A DNA stretch of 64,000 nt from Bacillus sp. (in: firmicutes) (GCA_012842745.1 DUSF01000035.1:248001-312000), one strand, 5' to 3'; shown: positions 35,949 to 45,720, numbered from the stretch's first letter. Notes: generated by a model from the letters alone, not told the origin. Made by a program: numbers and translations.

Positions 35949-35995
35949 TCAATACGATCAGAAGTTCAGAAAAATAAAACAATGGTGATATGCAG

Positions 35996-36562
35996 ATGAA
36001 AAGAAAATTAATCTTAGCCTCTAGTTCCCCAAGAAGAAAAGAATTGCTGTCCTATGCAAACATTCCGTTTAAGATTGTTGTTAGTCAAGTGGAAGAGCAT
36101 TTTAATGACAAAAACGAGCCACATGAAATTGTTCAGGCACTAGCACTGCAAAAAGCAGAGGCAGTTGCCACAAAGCTAGACAGTGATGCTGTTGTACTTG
36201 GAGCAGATACGATTGTAACGATAGACAATCAAATATTAGGAAAACCAATTGATGAAAATGAAGCAAAAACAATGCTTAGAAAGCTTTCGAACAGAGAACA
36301 TACAGTTTATACGGGGGTAGCCATTGTCTCTAATACGGAAACAACTACCTTTTATGAAGAAACAAAAGTTCAGTTTTGGGAGCTGTCCGACAAAGAGATA
36401 GACGATTATATCAAAAGTGGGGAGCCATTTGATAAAGCTGGTGCTTATGGAATTCAAAAACTTGGCTCAATTTTAGTTAAAAGAATTGAAGGGGATTATT
36501 ATAATGTTGTCGGCTTGCCAATTTCTAGGGCCTACCGCGAATTAAAGCGGTTTTTATATTAG
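35996..36562 (+). CDS. maf: Nucleoside triphosphate pyrophosphatase Maf
   Basis: Maf-family nucleotide pyrophosphatase that hydrolyses dTTP/UTP or modified nucleotides and is linked to septum formation. The 188-residue chain begins at ATG 35996, with GGTGAT six bases upstream; the ATG at 35990 overlaps that spacing. The substrate motif [11 protein letters not shown] is at residues 7-17 and GADTIV near residue 68; KAGAYGIQ near residue 146 completes the site. It lies immediately before radC, as in B. subtilis. Confidence 0.95.
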   Translation: MKRKLILASSSPRRKELLSYANIPFKIVVSQVEEHFNDKNEPHEIVQALALQKAEAVATKLDSDAVVLGADTIVTIDNQILGKPIDENEAKTMLRKLSNREHTVYTGVAIVSNTETTTFYEETKVQFWELSDKEIDDYIKSGEPFDKAGAYGIQKLGSILVKRIEGDYYNVVGLPISRAYRELKRFLY

Positions 36563-36588
36563 TAACAGACGAAATGGAGAGAAGAAAA

Positions 36589-37074
36589 ATGCCACAAACG
36601 TCCCTAATGATTAAGGATTATCCAAAGGATTCAACCCCAAGGGAGCGGCTTTTGGCCGATGGCCCAGCTAGTCTTTCGAATCAGGAGCTGCTCGCCTTAC
36701 TACTAAGAACTGGAACAAAAAACGAATCTGTTTTGCAATTAGCGAACCGCTTACTCAAAAACTTTGAGGGCTTGAGGCTCCTAAAAGATGCCACAATCGA
36801 AGAAATTACTAAAATCAATGGCATCGGCACTGTCAAAGCCATCCAAATTATCGCTTCATTAGAGTTAGGAAGAAGAGTAAATCGCCTCCAATATGATGAC
36901 CGCTACACAATCCGCTCACCAGAAGACGCCGCTAAATACGTCATGGATGAAATGCGTTTCCTATCACAAGAACACTTCGTTGCCTTGTTTTTAAATACAA
37001 AAAATCAAGTCCTACATAAACAATCTATTTTTATCGGAAGCCTCAATGCTTCGATCGTACACCCAAGGGAGGTT
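36589..37074 (+). CDS. radC: RadC, 5' exon (interrupted by group II intron)
   Basis: First 162 codons of the DNA-repair-associated protein RadC. It contains the N-terminal helix-hairpin-helix region (GIGTVKAIQIIASLELGRR) and the start of the JAMM/MPN+ domain (FLSQEHFVALFLNTKNQVLH, then GSLNASIVHPREV). The start ATG at 36589 has GGAGAG eight bases upstream. The homology stops exactly after Val (GTT, 37072-37074), where GTGCG begins the intron; unspliced, translation adds only VRP and stops. Joined to 39559-39762, it gives a full 229-residue RadC. Confidence 0.95.
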
Positions 37075-37642
37075 GTGCGCCCATAAGGGCATTTAGAAAA
37101 TCTGCTTTAGCAAAGCAGTAGGGAAATATCACAATTTTCACCCTATCATCAGCCAACTTATCCGTAAGGGAAACCAAGCGGGGAGTGTAGCATGTTGGAA
37201 AAGCCATAAGTTGTCTAGTTACCAAGACACGACTGAATGGCAAGATGAAAATTCATAGACAAGGATGAAAGCTGGATTGCTTGAATGATAGCTCAAGGAG
37301 GACTACGGGGACCTTCAGCGGGAGGTAACGATTTACGCTGTGTGAAGTATGCATGTTTCTTAAAGACTTCGAGAAACATGAAGTGATACTACTTCATCCA
37401 TCTTCTATATGGAAGAAAAGAGCGAAAGTCACATCCGAAACTATTGAATTGCTATGTTTCTAAATGTCTAAATGGGGATTGCCTAAGTTGGGATGCCAAA
37501 ATATGGCTATGAAAAAAGAGTCTGAATATCCAATATGGCAACGGAGCTCCCGTAGTAGTCCGAGATAGGGAAAGCCTATTACATGGCAAAGGGGAGCAGT
37601 TTATCAAGCTTAATACAAAATTGGGAAGGAGCGTGAGGCTCT

Positions 37643-39454
37643 ATGAGAAATCCAAAAGTAGTATTAAACAGTCTAACTTTCAAAGCGCAAGACGAAACGT
37701 ACGTATTTGAGAAACTGTATCGAAATTTGTACAATACCGAGTTTTATTTAGAAGCCTATGCCAAACTCTACCCTAATAAAGGGAGCAATACAAAGGGAAT
37801 TGATGACGATACAATCGATGGGATGAGTCTACAAAGAATCGAACGTTTAATCGAAAAAATAAAAGACCAAACATATCAACCAAAACCAGCACGAAGAACG
37901 TATATCTCAAAGAAGAATGGGAAAACACGTCCTTTAGGAATACCAACCTTTGAGGATAAATTAGTGCAAGAGCTTGTTCGGCGAATACTCGAAAGCATTT
38001 ACGAGCCACAATTTTCAAATCATTCGCATGGATTTCGACCAAATCGTAGCTGTCACACAGCCTTAAAGGAGATACGCAACACTTTTACAGGTACGAGATG
38101 GTTCATTGAGGGGGATATAAAAGGTTTCTTTGACAATATCGACCATCATGTGTTAATTGGACTTTTACGAAAGCGCATTAGGGATGAGAAATTAATTAAT
38201 TTAATCTGGAAGTTCTTTAGAGCAGGTTATGTAGAAGAGTGGGCTTTTCATAAAACCTACAGTGGAACACCTCAAGGTGGGATAATTAGTCCTTTATTAT
38301 CGAATATCTATCTAAATGAATTAGATAGATATGTAGAACATTATGGAGAATCCTTTAATAAAGGTGAAAAACGTAGACATAATCTTGTCTATCATAACCT
38401 AGCTTCGAGAATAAATCATTGTAAAAGCAAGAACAAACATGATTGGGAACGACTAACCAAAGAAGAAAAAGCTGAACGGCTTCGAGAATTAAAAGCTCTA
38501 TACAAAGAGCTACAAAGCCATGAGAGCAAAGACCTTTTTGACCCTAACTATCGTCGAATGAAATATGTAAGATATGCAGATGATTTTATTATTGGTGTTA
38601 TTGGCAGTAAAAAAGAAGCCGAACAAATCAAGAAAGATTTAACAGATTACCTTGCAGATAAACTTAAATTAGAATTAAGTGCTGAAAAAACGTTGATAAC
38701 GCACAGTAAGAAAAACGCTAGATTCCTAGGATATGACATTCGAGTAGCAAGAGATTGGCATAGAATGAAAATGCCAAATGGTACGAAAAAGAGAAAATTC
38801 AATTACCAAACTAAGTTATTCGTACCGCATGAAAAATATATCAAAAAACTCATCGATTTAGGTGCATTAAAGATTGGCAGCAACAATGGGTGGAAACCTA
38901 TCCATCGACCGTATTTAGTGCATAATGATGATTTAGAAATTCTTCGAACATACAATGCGGAAATTGAAGGGTTATATAATTACTATCGCTTAGCAAGCAA
39001 TGTACATGTGCTTCAATCTTTCCGTCAGACAATGAAATACAGCATGATTAAAACGTACGCCAATAAATATAGAAGCACCGTCAGTCAAATCATTACGAAG
39101 TTTAAGATAAATGGGAGTATCGGTGTACGCTATAAAACGAAGGATGGACAAAAAATTGCCTATTTTACGGAACAACGTATGGAAAAAAACTCGGAAATAA
39201 AACATCATTCGGTAGATACAATCGAAAATACGTTAGTTAATAGTGGCAGAACGAGTTTAATCGACCGTCTTTTAGCAGAAACCTGTGAATGGTGTGGAGC
39301 CAAAGGCGTACCACTAGAAATGCACCATGTGAAAAAGCTGAAAGATTTGGAAGGTAAAAAGATGTGGGAACAGATAATGATTGCAAGGAGAAGAAAGACC
39401 ATTGCGATGTGTATCCCGTGCCATCATAAATTGCATAACGGAAAGATAGATTAG
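37643..39454 (+). CDS. ltrA: Group II intron reverse transcriptase/maturase with HNH endonuclease
   Basis: A 603-residue intron-encoded protein very similar in layout to LtrA of the lactococcal Ll.LtrB intron (ML lineage). Domains in order: RT0-RT7 (NKGSNTKGIDDDTIDG near residue 45, then GHGF-type HSHGFRPNRSCHTA, FDNIDHH, and the active site YADD at residues 311-314), the maturase X domain (about 400-500), and a C-terminal DNA-binding/HNH endonuclease region with CEWC, MHHVKKLKDL and CIPCHHKLH. All key residues are present, so it should promote splicing of the host intron and retrohoming. GGAAGGAG lies 11 bases before the ATG. Confidence 0.96.
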   Translation: MRNPKVVLNSLTFKAQDETYVFEKLYRNLYNTEFYLEAYAKLYPNKGSNTKGIDDDTIDGMSLQRIERLIEKIKDQTYQPKPARRTYISKKNGKTRPLGIPTFEDKLVQELVRRILESIYEPQFSNHSHGFRPNRSCHTALKEIRNTFTGTRWFIEGDIKGFFDNIDHHVLIGLLRKRIRDEKLINLIWKFFRAGYVEEWAFHKTYSGTPQGGIISPLLSNIYLNELDRYVEHYGESFNKGEKRRHNLVYHNLASRINHCKSKNKHDWERLTKEEKAERLRELKALYKELQSHESKDLFDPNYRRMKYVRYADDFIIGVIGSKKEAEQIKKDLTDYLADKLKLELSAEKTLITHSKKNARFLGYDIRVARDWHRMKMPNGTKKRKFNYQTKLFVPHEKYIKKLIDLGALKIGSNNGWKPIHRPYLVHNDDLEILRTYNAEIEGLYNYYRLASNVHVLQSFRQTMKYSMIKTYANKYRSTVSQIITKFKINGSIGVRYKTKDGQKIAYFTEQRMEKNSEIKHHSVDTIENTLVNSGRTSLIDRLLAETCEWCGAKGVPLEMHHVKKLKDLEGKKMWEQIMIARRRKTIAMCIPCHHKLHNGKID

Positions 39455-39463
39455 GTAAATGGA

Positions 39464-39497
39464 AAGCCGTATACTCTGAGAGGAGTACGTACGGTTT
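39464..39497 (+). ncRNA. Group II intron domain V
   Basis: A 34-base hairpin with the catalytic AGC triad at 39465-39467, a GAGA (GNRA) tetraloop and a CG two-base bulge on the 3' side, matching the canonical domain V. Its intactness argues for splicing activity. Confidence 0.92.
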
Positions 39498-39558
39498 GGA
39501 GGGGAGTTCTCGGAAACCTACTTAGGTAACTAAGCAAGGCATCGGGTTCTTACCCTAC

Positions 39559-39762
39559 TTCAAAGAAGCCCTCAGAAGGTCAAGCGCCTCTATTATTTGC
39601 GTTCATAACCACCCTTCTGGCGACGCCACACCAAGCCGTGAAGATATTGATGTGACAAAGCGCTTGGTTGAATGTGGAAAATTACTTGGCATTGAAGTAC
39701 TTGACCATCTCATAATTGGCGATACTAAATTTATAAGCTTAAAGGAAAAAGGATATGTTTAA
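39559..39762 (+). CDS. radC: RadC, 3' exon
   Basis: The last 67 codons of RadC, beginning [20 protein letters not shown]. They hold the JAMM metal-binding motif HNHPSGD with the following Ser and Asp (TPSREDID) and the family end ISLKEKGYV. There is no start codon or ribosome site at the 5' end, so it can be translated only after the intron is spliced out. Without splicing RadC loses the whole catalytic core of its MPN+ domain. Confidence 0.95.
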   Translation, partial: FKEALRRSSASIICVHNHPSGDATPSREDIDVTKRLVECGKLLGIEVLDHLIIGDTKFISLKEKGYV

Positions 39763-39783
39763 AAAACTATCCTTTTCTATTTT
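39747..39783 (+). terminator. radC terminator overlapping the stop codon
   Basis: A 9-bp stem (AAAAGGATA 39747-39755 / TATCCTTTT 39768-39776) whose left arm lies in the last radC codons, followed by a T-rich run. Confidence 0.75.
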
Positions 39784-39815
39784 TTTACCGTATAATAATC
39801 ATTATGAGTTTGTGT

Positions 39816-39832
39816 GTACAAGTTTCTTGTAC
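39816..39832. promoter_or_regulatory. Perfect dyad upstream of mreB
   Basis: GTACAAG-TTT-CTTGTAC, a perfect 7-bp inverted repeat 31 bases before the mreB start and 20 bases after a TATAAT hexamer near 39791. It could be a protein-binding site or a small 5' hairpin in the mre mRNA. No regulator is known to me for this sequence. Confidence 0.35.
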
Positions 39833-39863
39833 GTCATGCTGAGAAAGGAAGAGATACATATTT

Positions 39864-40904
39864 ATGTTTGGTTTAGGTGGCTTTTCTCGTGATATGGGAA
39901 TTGACTTAGGAACAGCGAATACGCTAGTTTACGTTAAAGGCAAAGGTGTTGTCGTACGCGAACCTTCTGTTGTTGCTTTTCGAACGGATAAGGGAACGAT
40001 TGAAGCTGTTGGTAATGAAGCAAAAAATATGATTGGTCGGACACCAGGAAATATTGTCGCCTTAAGGCCGATGAAAGATGGTGTGATTGCTGATTTTGAA
40101 ACAACAGCAATCATGTTGAAGCATTTTATCGAAAAAGCACAAAAAAACCAATCTGCTTTTTCTAGAAGGCCACATGTAATGGTTTGCGTGCCATCGGGAA
40201 TTACAGCTGTTGAAAAGCGTGCTGTGGAGGATGCGACCGTTCAAGCTGGAGCACGGACAGCCTATACAATTGAAGAACCGTTTGCAGCGGCAATCGGTGC
40301 GAATTTACCTGTATGGGAGCCTACGGGAAGCATGGTTGTTGATATTGGTGGAGGAACAACGGAGGTTGCGATTATTTCCCTTGGAGGGATCGTTACGAGC
40401 CAATCTGTTCGTGTCGCTGGCGATGAAATGGACGATGCGATTATTCAATATGTAAAGAAGAAGTATAGCTTGTTAATTGGTGAACGAACTGCTGAACAGC
40501 TAAAGCTAGAAGTTGGTTCAGCAGGTATGCCAGAGGGTATTGATAATATGGAAATTCGTGGACGCGACCTTTTGAGTGGCCTTCCGAAAACAATCTCCAT
40601 TACGGCTGAAGAAATTGCTGAAGCTTTATACGATACAGTGTATGCGATTGTCGATGCAGTGAAGTTTACATTGGAAAAATCCCCGCCAGAATTAGCGGCT
40701 GATATCATGGACCGTGGTATCGTATTAACGGGGGGCGGCGCTTTGCTCAGGAATCTTGATAAAGTTATCAGTAATGAAACGAAAATGCCTGTATTAGTGG
40801 CCGAAAATCCTCTGGATTGTGTGGCGATTGGGACTGGAAAAGCATTAGATAATCTACATCTTTTCCGCTCAAAAGCAGGAATTACATCGAGGTCAAGAAA
40901 ATAG
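39864..40904 (+). CDS. mreB: Rod shape-determining protein MreB
   Basis: Bacterial actin that forms membrane-bound filaments guiding the elongasome. The 346-residue chain has the phosphate-1 motif GIDLGTANT near residue 12, connect-1 (EPFAAAIG), phosphate-2 [11 protein letters not shown] near residue 160, and adenosine motif TGGGALL near residue 291. GGAAGAG lies upstream of the ATG. It opens an mreB-mreC-mreD-minC-minD cluster, as in B. subtilis. Confidence 0.98.
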   Translation: MFGLGGFSRDMGIDLGTANTLVYVKGKGVVVREPSVVAFRTDKGTIEAVGNEAKNMIGRTPGNIVALRPMKDGVIADFETTAIMLKHFIEKAQKNQSAFSRRPHVMVCVPSGITAVEKRAVEDATVQAGARTAYTIEEPFAAAIGANLPVWEPTGSMVVDIGGGTTEVAIISLGGIVTSQSVRVAGDEMDDAIIQYVKKKYSLLIGERTAEQLKLEVGSAGMPEGIDNMEIRGRDLLSGLPKTISITAEEIAEALYDTVYAIVDAVKFTLEKSPPELAADIMDRGIVLTGGGALLRNLDKVISNETKMPVLVAENPLDCVAIGTGKALDNLHLFRSKAGITSRSRK

Positions 40905-40921
40905 GTAAGTAGGTGTAAATC

Positions 40922-41806
40922 ATGCCACAGTTTTTTTATAATAAACGATTAATCGTGCTTTTAGTTAGTATCATTATTTTAGTGGCATTGATTGGTTTTT
41001 CCTTAAAAGATCGATCCCATTTAAGCTGGCCTGAGCAGTTTTTAAAGGATACGATTGGCTGGTTTCAATCGATTTTGCATCAACCCGCTGAATATGCAGC
41101 GGGTTTCTTTGAAAATATCGCTGATCTAAAAAATACCTTTGAGGAAAATAAGCTATTAAAGGCACGATTAGATGAATATGTTGAGTTAAATGCTAAAGTT
41201 TCGGAATTGGAAAAAGAAAATGAACGGCTGCGCCAAATTTTAGATAAAAAAGAAAGCTTGCGCGACTATAAGCTGATTCAAGCCAATGTCATCGCGCGCA
41301 ACCCAGATCACTGGCATGAATTAATTTTTATTAATAAAGGTGAACAGCACGGAGTCAAGAAAAACATGGCTGTTATTACATCAGAAGGAATGATTGGCAA
41401 AATTAAACAAGTTTCGCAATTTACGTCTACGGTGCAGCTTTTAAGTGCCGTTGATCGCACGAACCGTATTTCTGCTGTAGTAAAAGGCAATAAAGATATT
41501 TTTGGACTTATTGAAGGTTATGATGAAAAAAAAGGTGCGTTATTATTTAAACGAATTCCATTTGATGTTGACATAAATTTACAAGAAAAACAAACGGTTA
41601 TTACATCGGGATTAGGTGGTGTCTTCCCGAGCGGTTTAGTCATTGGTGAAATTACCGAGGTTGTACCGGATGAACATGGACTAACAAAAATGGCCTATGT
41701 GAAGCCTTCTGCTAATTTTTTCGATATTGATCATCTCATGATTGTCCAAAGGTTATCGACAACGCCTGGTGAGGACTTAGTAGAAGAAACGGAAGGAGGA
41801 GTCTAA
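40922..41806 (+). CDS. mreC: Rod shape-determining protein MreC
   Basis: Bitopic elongasome protein. The 294-residue chain has one N-terminal transmembrane helix (residues 9-26), a coiled coil at about residues 65-105 (LNAKVSELEKENERLRQILD) and two C-terminal beta-barrel domains containing GEQHGVKKNMAVIT and VITSGLGGVFPSGLVIGEI. It is coupled to mreB upstream by 17 bases and to mreD downstream by two. Confidence 0.97.
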   Translation: MPQFFYNKRLIVLLVSIIILVALIGFSLKDRSHLSWPEQFLKDTIGWFQSILHQPAEYAAGFFENIADLKNTFEENKLLKARLDEYVELNAKVSELEKENERLRQILDKKESLRDYKLIQANVIARNPDHWHELIFINKGEQHGVKKNMAVITSEGMIGKIKQVSQFTSTVQLLSAVDRTNRISAVVKGNKDIFGLIEGYDEKKGALLFKRIPFDVDINLQEKQTVITSGLGGVFPSGLVIGEITEVVPDEHGLTKMAYVKPSANFFDIDHLMIVQRLSTTPGEDLVEETEGGV

Positions 41807-41808
41807 TT

Positions 41809-42348
41809 GTGAAAAGATTCCTTCTTGCGTTTATTGTATTTTTGGCTTTTTTATTTGAAAGTATTTTTGTGGAGCTTGTACCAGCTGAAAGATTTGGTAT
41901 TGACCGAGTTTTTGTACCGAGATTTACGCTTGTATTAATAATGCTCATTGTCTTTTTTTATAGCCGTAATAAGGCGATTGTTTATGCGATGCTCTTCGGT
42001 TTATTGTTTGACATTATTTATACCGATATCATTGGGGTTTATATGTTTTCATTTCCACTCATTGTCTATGTCATTTCTTTATCTAAGAAAGTGCTTCATA
42101 CAAACCTCTTAGTTGTTTTCTTTGTTGTTACAGTTGGAATTAGTCTTCTAGAAATGCTAACCTTTGGTATTTTATATTTAGTCCATGTGACAACGCTTGA
42201 TTGGAATCAATTTATGTTTAATAGATTATTTCCAACGCTTGTTTTAAACGGAGTATTTATAATTTGTATTTACTATCCCATGAAGAAATTTTTAGTACGA
42301 TTAGATAAGCTGGCAAATAAAGAAAATGATAAGTTAGTCAATCATTAA
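41809..42348 (+). CDS. mreD: Rod shape-determining protein MreD
   Basis: A small polytopic membrane protein (179 residues, five to six hydrophobic segments) of the elongasome. The start is GTG 41809 after GGAGGAG. It follows mreC with almost no gap. The segment FGLLFDIIYTDIIGVYMFSF is typical of MreD. Confidence 0.95.
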   Translation: MKRFLLAFIVFLAFLFESIFVELVPAERFGIDRVFVPRFTLVLIMLIVFFYSRNKAIVYAMLFGLLFDIIYTDIIGVYMFSFPLIVYVISLSKKVLHTNLLVVFFVVTVGISLLEMLTFGILYLVHVTTLDWNQFMFNRLFPTLVLNGVFIICIYYPMKKFLVRLDKLANKENDKLVNH

Positions 42349-42397
42349 AGGAAAAGCTTTGAATTATGTCGAATTAAAATCATCGAGGTGAACGAAG

Positions 42398-43081
42398 ATG
42401 ATCGGACAAAAACAACAATATGTAACAATTAAAGGAACAAAAAGTGGACTTACTTTATATTTAGATGACTGTTGTTCTTTTGAAGAGCTTCTAAAAGAAT
42501 TAAAAGAAAAGTTATCCACAAACTACCAACCTGAGGATAGTCCTTTAATCTCCGTTCATATTAAAGCAGGAAACCGCTATTTAACGAGTGACCAGGAAGA
42601 TCAAATTCGCGAAATTATTCGAAGTAAGAAAAAACTTGTTGTCGAAACGCTTGAATCGAATGTGATGACAAAAACAGAGGCCTTAGAATGGAAAAAGAAA
42701 AATGGGGTTGCAACAGTTTCGAAAATCATTCGTTCAGGCCAAGTATTACAGGTTAAAGGTGATCTCCTTTTAGTTGGCGATGTCAATCCTGGCGGAACGG
42801 TTATGGCTGGCGGCAATATTTATGTTATGGGAGCATTGCGCGGCATTGCCCATGCAGGTTGTTACGGAAATCGCGAGGCTGTTATTGCCGCTTCTTTAAT
42901 GAGGGCGACGCAGCTCCGTATTAGTGATTTAGTAACTCGTGCTCCTGATGAGCAGGAGGATGGCCATGAAATGGAATGTGCATTTATAGATCAAGATGAA
43001 AATCAAATTGTAATCGACCGAGTTCAGGTTTTACCACATCTAAGACCAAATTTAACGAAGCTTGAAAGGGGAATGGTGTAA
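42398..43081 (+). CDS. minC: Septum site-determining protein MinC
   Basis: FtsZ-polymerisation inhibitor that blocks polar division. The 227-residue protein has the N-terminal FtsZ-binding domain (about 1-100) and the C-terminal beta-helix dimerisation and MinD-binding domain ([20 protein letters not shown], then [10 protein letters not shown]). GAGGTGAA precedes the ATG, and minD starts immediately after its stop. Confidence 0.97.
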   Translation: MIGQKQQYVTIKGTKSGLTLYLDDCCSFEELLKELKEKLSTNYQPEDSPLISVHIKAGNRYLTSDQEDQIREIIRSKKKLVVETLESNVMTKTEALEWKKKNGVATVSKIIRSGQVLQVKGDLLLVGDVNPGGTVMAGGNIYVMGALRGIAHAGCYGNREAVIAASLMRATQLRISDLVTRAPDEQEDGHEMECAFIDQDENQIVIDRVQVLPHLRPNLTKLERGMV

Positions 43082-43879
43082 ATGGGTGAGGCTATCGTTA
43101 TTACATCAGGAAAAGGCGGCGTTGGAAAGACAACAACAAGTGCTAATTTAGGTACTGCATTAGCGTTATCTGGGAAAAAAGTTTGTTTAGTTGATACAGA
43201 TATTGGGTTGCGAAATCTAGATGTGATTATGGGGCTTGAAAATCGGATTATTTATGATTTAGTGGATGTTGTTGAGGAACGCTGCAAGCTTCAACAAGCA
43301 CTAATTAAGGACAAACGCTTTGATTGTTTATACTTGCTTCCAGCAGCACAAACAAAGGACAAGTCTGCTGTCTTTCCTGACCAAATGAAAAAACTAGTTG
43401 GCGAATTAAAGCAGGATTTTGATTATATTATTATTGATTGCCCAGCAGGGATTGAACAAGGTTTCAAAAATGCTGTTGCTGGTGCTGACAAAGCGGTTGT
43501 TGTTACGACACCGGAGGTGTCTTCTGTTCGCGATGCCGACCGAATTATTGGCTTACTTGAACAAGAGGCAGTTGAGCCGCCAAAACTTATTGTCAACCGA
43601 ATTCGCAGTCATATGATGAAAAATGGCGAAATGTTGGATGTTGATGAGATTGTAAATATTTTAGCTATTGATTTACTTGGAATTGTCGGTGATGATGATT
43701 CAGTTATTAAGGCTTCTAACAGCGGGGAACCGGTTGCCTTAGACCCGACAAGCAAAGCTTCGATTGCCTATCGTAATATGGCAAGGCGCATTTTAGGAGA
43801 ATCAGTACCATTGCTTTCCTTGGAAGAAGACAAAGGCGGCATGTTTTCAAAAATGAGAAAGTTTTTTGGGATGAAGTAA
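43082..43879 (+). CDS. minD: Septum site-determining ATPase MinD
   Basis: Deviant-Walker-A ATPase that recruits MinC to the membrane. SGKGGVGKTTT is at residues 9-19, and the switch regions DTDIGLRNLD and DCPAGIEQG follow. The C-terminus FSKMRKFFGMK is the amphipathic membrane-targeting helix. The chain is 265 residues. A terminator follows. Confidence 0.98.
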   Translation: MGEAIVITSGKGGVGKTTTSANLGTALALSGKKVCLVDTDIGLRNLDVIMGLENRIIYDLVDVVEERCKLQQALIKDKRFDCLYLLPAAQTKDKSAVFPDQMKKLVGELKQDFDYIIIDCPAGIEQGFKNAVAGADKAVVVTTPEVSSVRDADRIIGLLEQEAVEPPKLIVNRIRSHMMKNGEMLDVDEIVNILAIDLLGIVGDDDSVIKASNSGEPVALDPTSKASIAYRNMARRILGESVPLLSLEEDKGGMFSKMRKFFGMK

Positions 43880-43913
43880 GTTGAAGTGAATAAATGGGTA
43901 TGTGATAAAAATT

Positions 43914-43947
43914 AGAACTTGGGCTTTGTTCCCAGGTTCTTTTTTTA
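43914..43947 (+). terminator. Terminator of the mre-min cluster
   Basis: A 10-bp stem (AGAACTTGGG / CCCAGGTTCT, one G-T pair) followed by seven T. Confidence 0.9.
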
Positions 43948-44027
43948 TACTTCTGCCTAGTCATATCCTCCGGGGACAAGTCATAAACATTTAGTAATGA
44001 TTATGCAAGCGTATAAGCGGGGGAATG

Positions 44028-44837
44028 ATGAGGGTGAGAAATCAAGTTGATGAGGTAAAAAGGCGAATAGCCAAACGGAAAAAGGAGAGCCGTTCATTTG
44101 GTGAAACACCACCTATTACAAGAAAAAATGTCTATCCACTTCCAAAAGATGAAGAACGATATGGGGAAGCTCCATTTATTGATTATGAGCATCCCTCATA
44201 CTCAAAACAAAAGCATCCTGTATTTAGGAGCGAATTCTTTGTTTTACAAGTATTGCTTGCCGCAAGTTTATTTTTAGTTGTCGGTATTTTGTTCAAAGAT
44301 TCATCGCCACGCTGGCAAGTGGCACGCACGTTTATTAGCGAGACGATGGAAAAGGAATTTCAATTTGCGACCGTATTGGATTGGTATGAAAATCAATTTG
44401 GCAAACCTGTTGCACTGCTACCAAATACGAGTAAACAACAGATGGCACCTGACACAAATCTAGCTGAAAAAACAGAGCATGTTTACGCCGTTCCCGCAGC
44501 GGGACGAGTTCTTGAGCCGTTTTCAAAGGACCGCCAAGGAATAATGGTTGAAACGGGCCGTGATTCTTTTGTTGAAGCAATTGATGATGGCGTTGTGATT
44601 GATGTTGGTATTAAAGAAGATATCGGCAAAACGGTTGTTGTGCAGCACTCTGATGGCAGTGAGACATGGTATGGAAATTTGGCTTCTATCAATGTAAAAT
44701 TATATGAATTTGTGAAAAGTCGCACCCAACTTGGCCAAGTCACCAACACTGATGACGGGCAAGCAGGGACCTTCTATTTTGCCTTTAAAGAAGGGGATGT
44801 TTTTATTGACCCGATTCAGGTGATTAACTTTGACTAG
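44028..44837 (+). CDS. spoIVFA: Stage IV sporulation protein FA (SpoIVFA)
   Basis: Mother-cell membrane protein that holds the SpoIVFB protease inactive with BofA until SpoIVB cleaves it. The 269-residue form has a charged N-terminal cytoplasmic part, one transmembrane helix (about residues 73-92) and a C-terminal domain resembling inactive M23/LytM peptidases (PAAGRVLEPF, then FKEGDVFIDPIQVI). The start is uncertain: ATG 44025, ATG 44028 and GTG 44034 follow a GGGGG tract; the first is too close to it. spoIVFB starts 15 bases downstream. Confidence 0.9.
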   Translation: MRVRNQVDEVKRRIAKRKKESRSFGETPPITRKNVYPLPKDEERYGEAPFIDYEHPSYSKQKHPVFRSEFFVLQVLLAASLFLVVGILFKDSSPRWQVARTFISETMEKEFQFATVLDWYENQFGKPVALLPNTSKQQMAPDTNLAEKTEHVYAVPAAGRVLEPFSKDRQGIMVETGRDSFVEAIDDGVVIDVGIKEDIGKTVVVQHSDGSETWYGNLASINVKLYEFVKSRTQLGQVTNTDDGQAGTFYFAFKEGDVFIDPIQVINFD

Positions 44838-44852
44838 GGTTGGTGATTTACA

Positions 44853-45719
44853 TTGACTGAATTTGACCTTAAGGAGATCCTCGGTAAAATTTCGATTCAT
44901 CCTTTGTTTTGGCTTGTTGTTGGTATTGGGGTGTTAACGGGACGGTTTTTGGAAATTATTATGTTATTTACGATTGTCTTTGTCCATGAAATGGGTCATG
45001 CCGCTTGTGCACATCATTTTCGTTGGCGCATAAAAAAAATTGAACTGTTGCCATTTGGCGGTGTTGCTGAAATGGATGAGCACGGTAATCGTCCTTTAAA
45101 GGAGGAATTGCTTGTTATTTTAAGCGGGCCTTTGCAGCATATTTGGCTAAGTGGTTTAGCATACTTACTTTTTTTTATCGGGTGGATTGATCAAAATACA
45201 TATGACTTGTTTATGAAGCATAATATGATGATTTTGGTCTTTAATCTACTTCCGATTTGGCCGTTAGATGGAGGGAAACTTGTCTTTTTAGGCATGTCCC
45301 TAAAGTTTCCGTTTAGTCAGGCCCATCAGTATGCATTGTTTACCTCCATTGGGTTTGTTGGTCTATTAGTTTTGTCTACGATTTTAGTTTTTCCATTCCA
45401 TTTGAACTTATGGATTGTTTTATTGTTTGTTATTTTTGCCCATTATGTTGAATGGAAGCAAAGGAAATTTGCCCATATTCGTTTTTTACTGGAACGGTAT
45501 TATGGCAGGAGTCGGGAGATAAAAAATTTGCGCCCGATTGTCGTGAATGATTCAGACCAGTTAATTGATGTTTTTGCCCAATTTTGCCGCGGTTGCAAAC
45601 ATCAAATTATTATAAAAATGAGTGACCGAGAGCAAATCACTTTTGATGAAAACGAGCTACTTTATGCTTATTTTTCAGAAAAAAGAACAAATGGGACAAT
45701 GCGCGAGATCTTTTGTTAA
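44853..45719 (+). CDS. spoIVFB: Intramembrane metalloprotease SpoIVFB
   Basis: Site-2-type protease that processes pro-sigma-K in the outer forespore membrane. The zinc motif HEMGH (in VFVHEMGHAACAHH) lies near residue 46, and the second motif NLLPIWPLDGGK near residue 132 supplies the third ligand Asp. Six hydrophobic segments occupy the first 200 residues, and the C-terminal part resembles a CBS domain. The start is TTG 44853 after GGTGAT. Together with spoIVFA and bofC, most of the sigma-K checkpoint lies in this window. Confidence 0.95.
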   Translation: MTEFDLKEILGKISIHPLFWLVVGIGVLTGRFLEIIMLFTIVFVHEMGHAACAHHFRWRIKKIELLPFGGVAEMDEHGNRPLKEELLVILSGPLQHIWLSGLAYLLFFIGWIDQNTYDLFMKHNMMILVFNLLPIWPLDGGKLVFLGMSLKFPFSQAHQYALFTSIGFVGLLVLSTILVFPFHLNLWIVLLFVIFAHYVEWKQRKFAHIRFLLERYYGRSREIKNLRPIVVNDSDQLIDVFAQFCRGCKHQIIIKMSDREQITFDENELLYAYFSEKRTNGTMREIFC

Positions 45720-45720
45720 G

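Larger units (their letters stand above)
37075..39558 (+). mobile_element. Group II intron (IIA/ML type) in radC
   Basis: A complete 2,484-bp group II intron, same orientation as radC. The 5' end is GTGCGC (consensus GUGYG) and the 3' end AC (consensus AY). Catalytic domains I-III occupy 37075-37642, domain IV holds the reverse transcriptase gene, and domain V lies at 39464-39497, followed by domain VI. The boundaries are set by RadC protein continuity: the codon before is Val and the codon after is Phe, giving PREV-FKEA in frame with no loss. A possible EBS1 (GACCTT, 37310-37315) can pair, with two G-U pairs, to the last six exon bases GAGGTT; this is a guess. Confidence 0.95.

Noticed and set aside
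36589..37086. radC as a pseudogene truncated by insertion
   Set aside because: The intron ends are canonical, both exons are intact and in phase, and the intron protein and domain V look functional, so splicing should restore RadC.
37075..37642. EBS2-IBS2 pairing of the intron
   Set aside because: No convincing six-base complement to the exon segment around CCCAAGG was found in domain I upstream of the possible EBS1, so it is not annotated.
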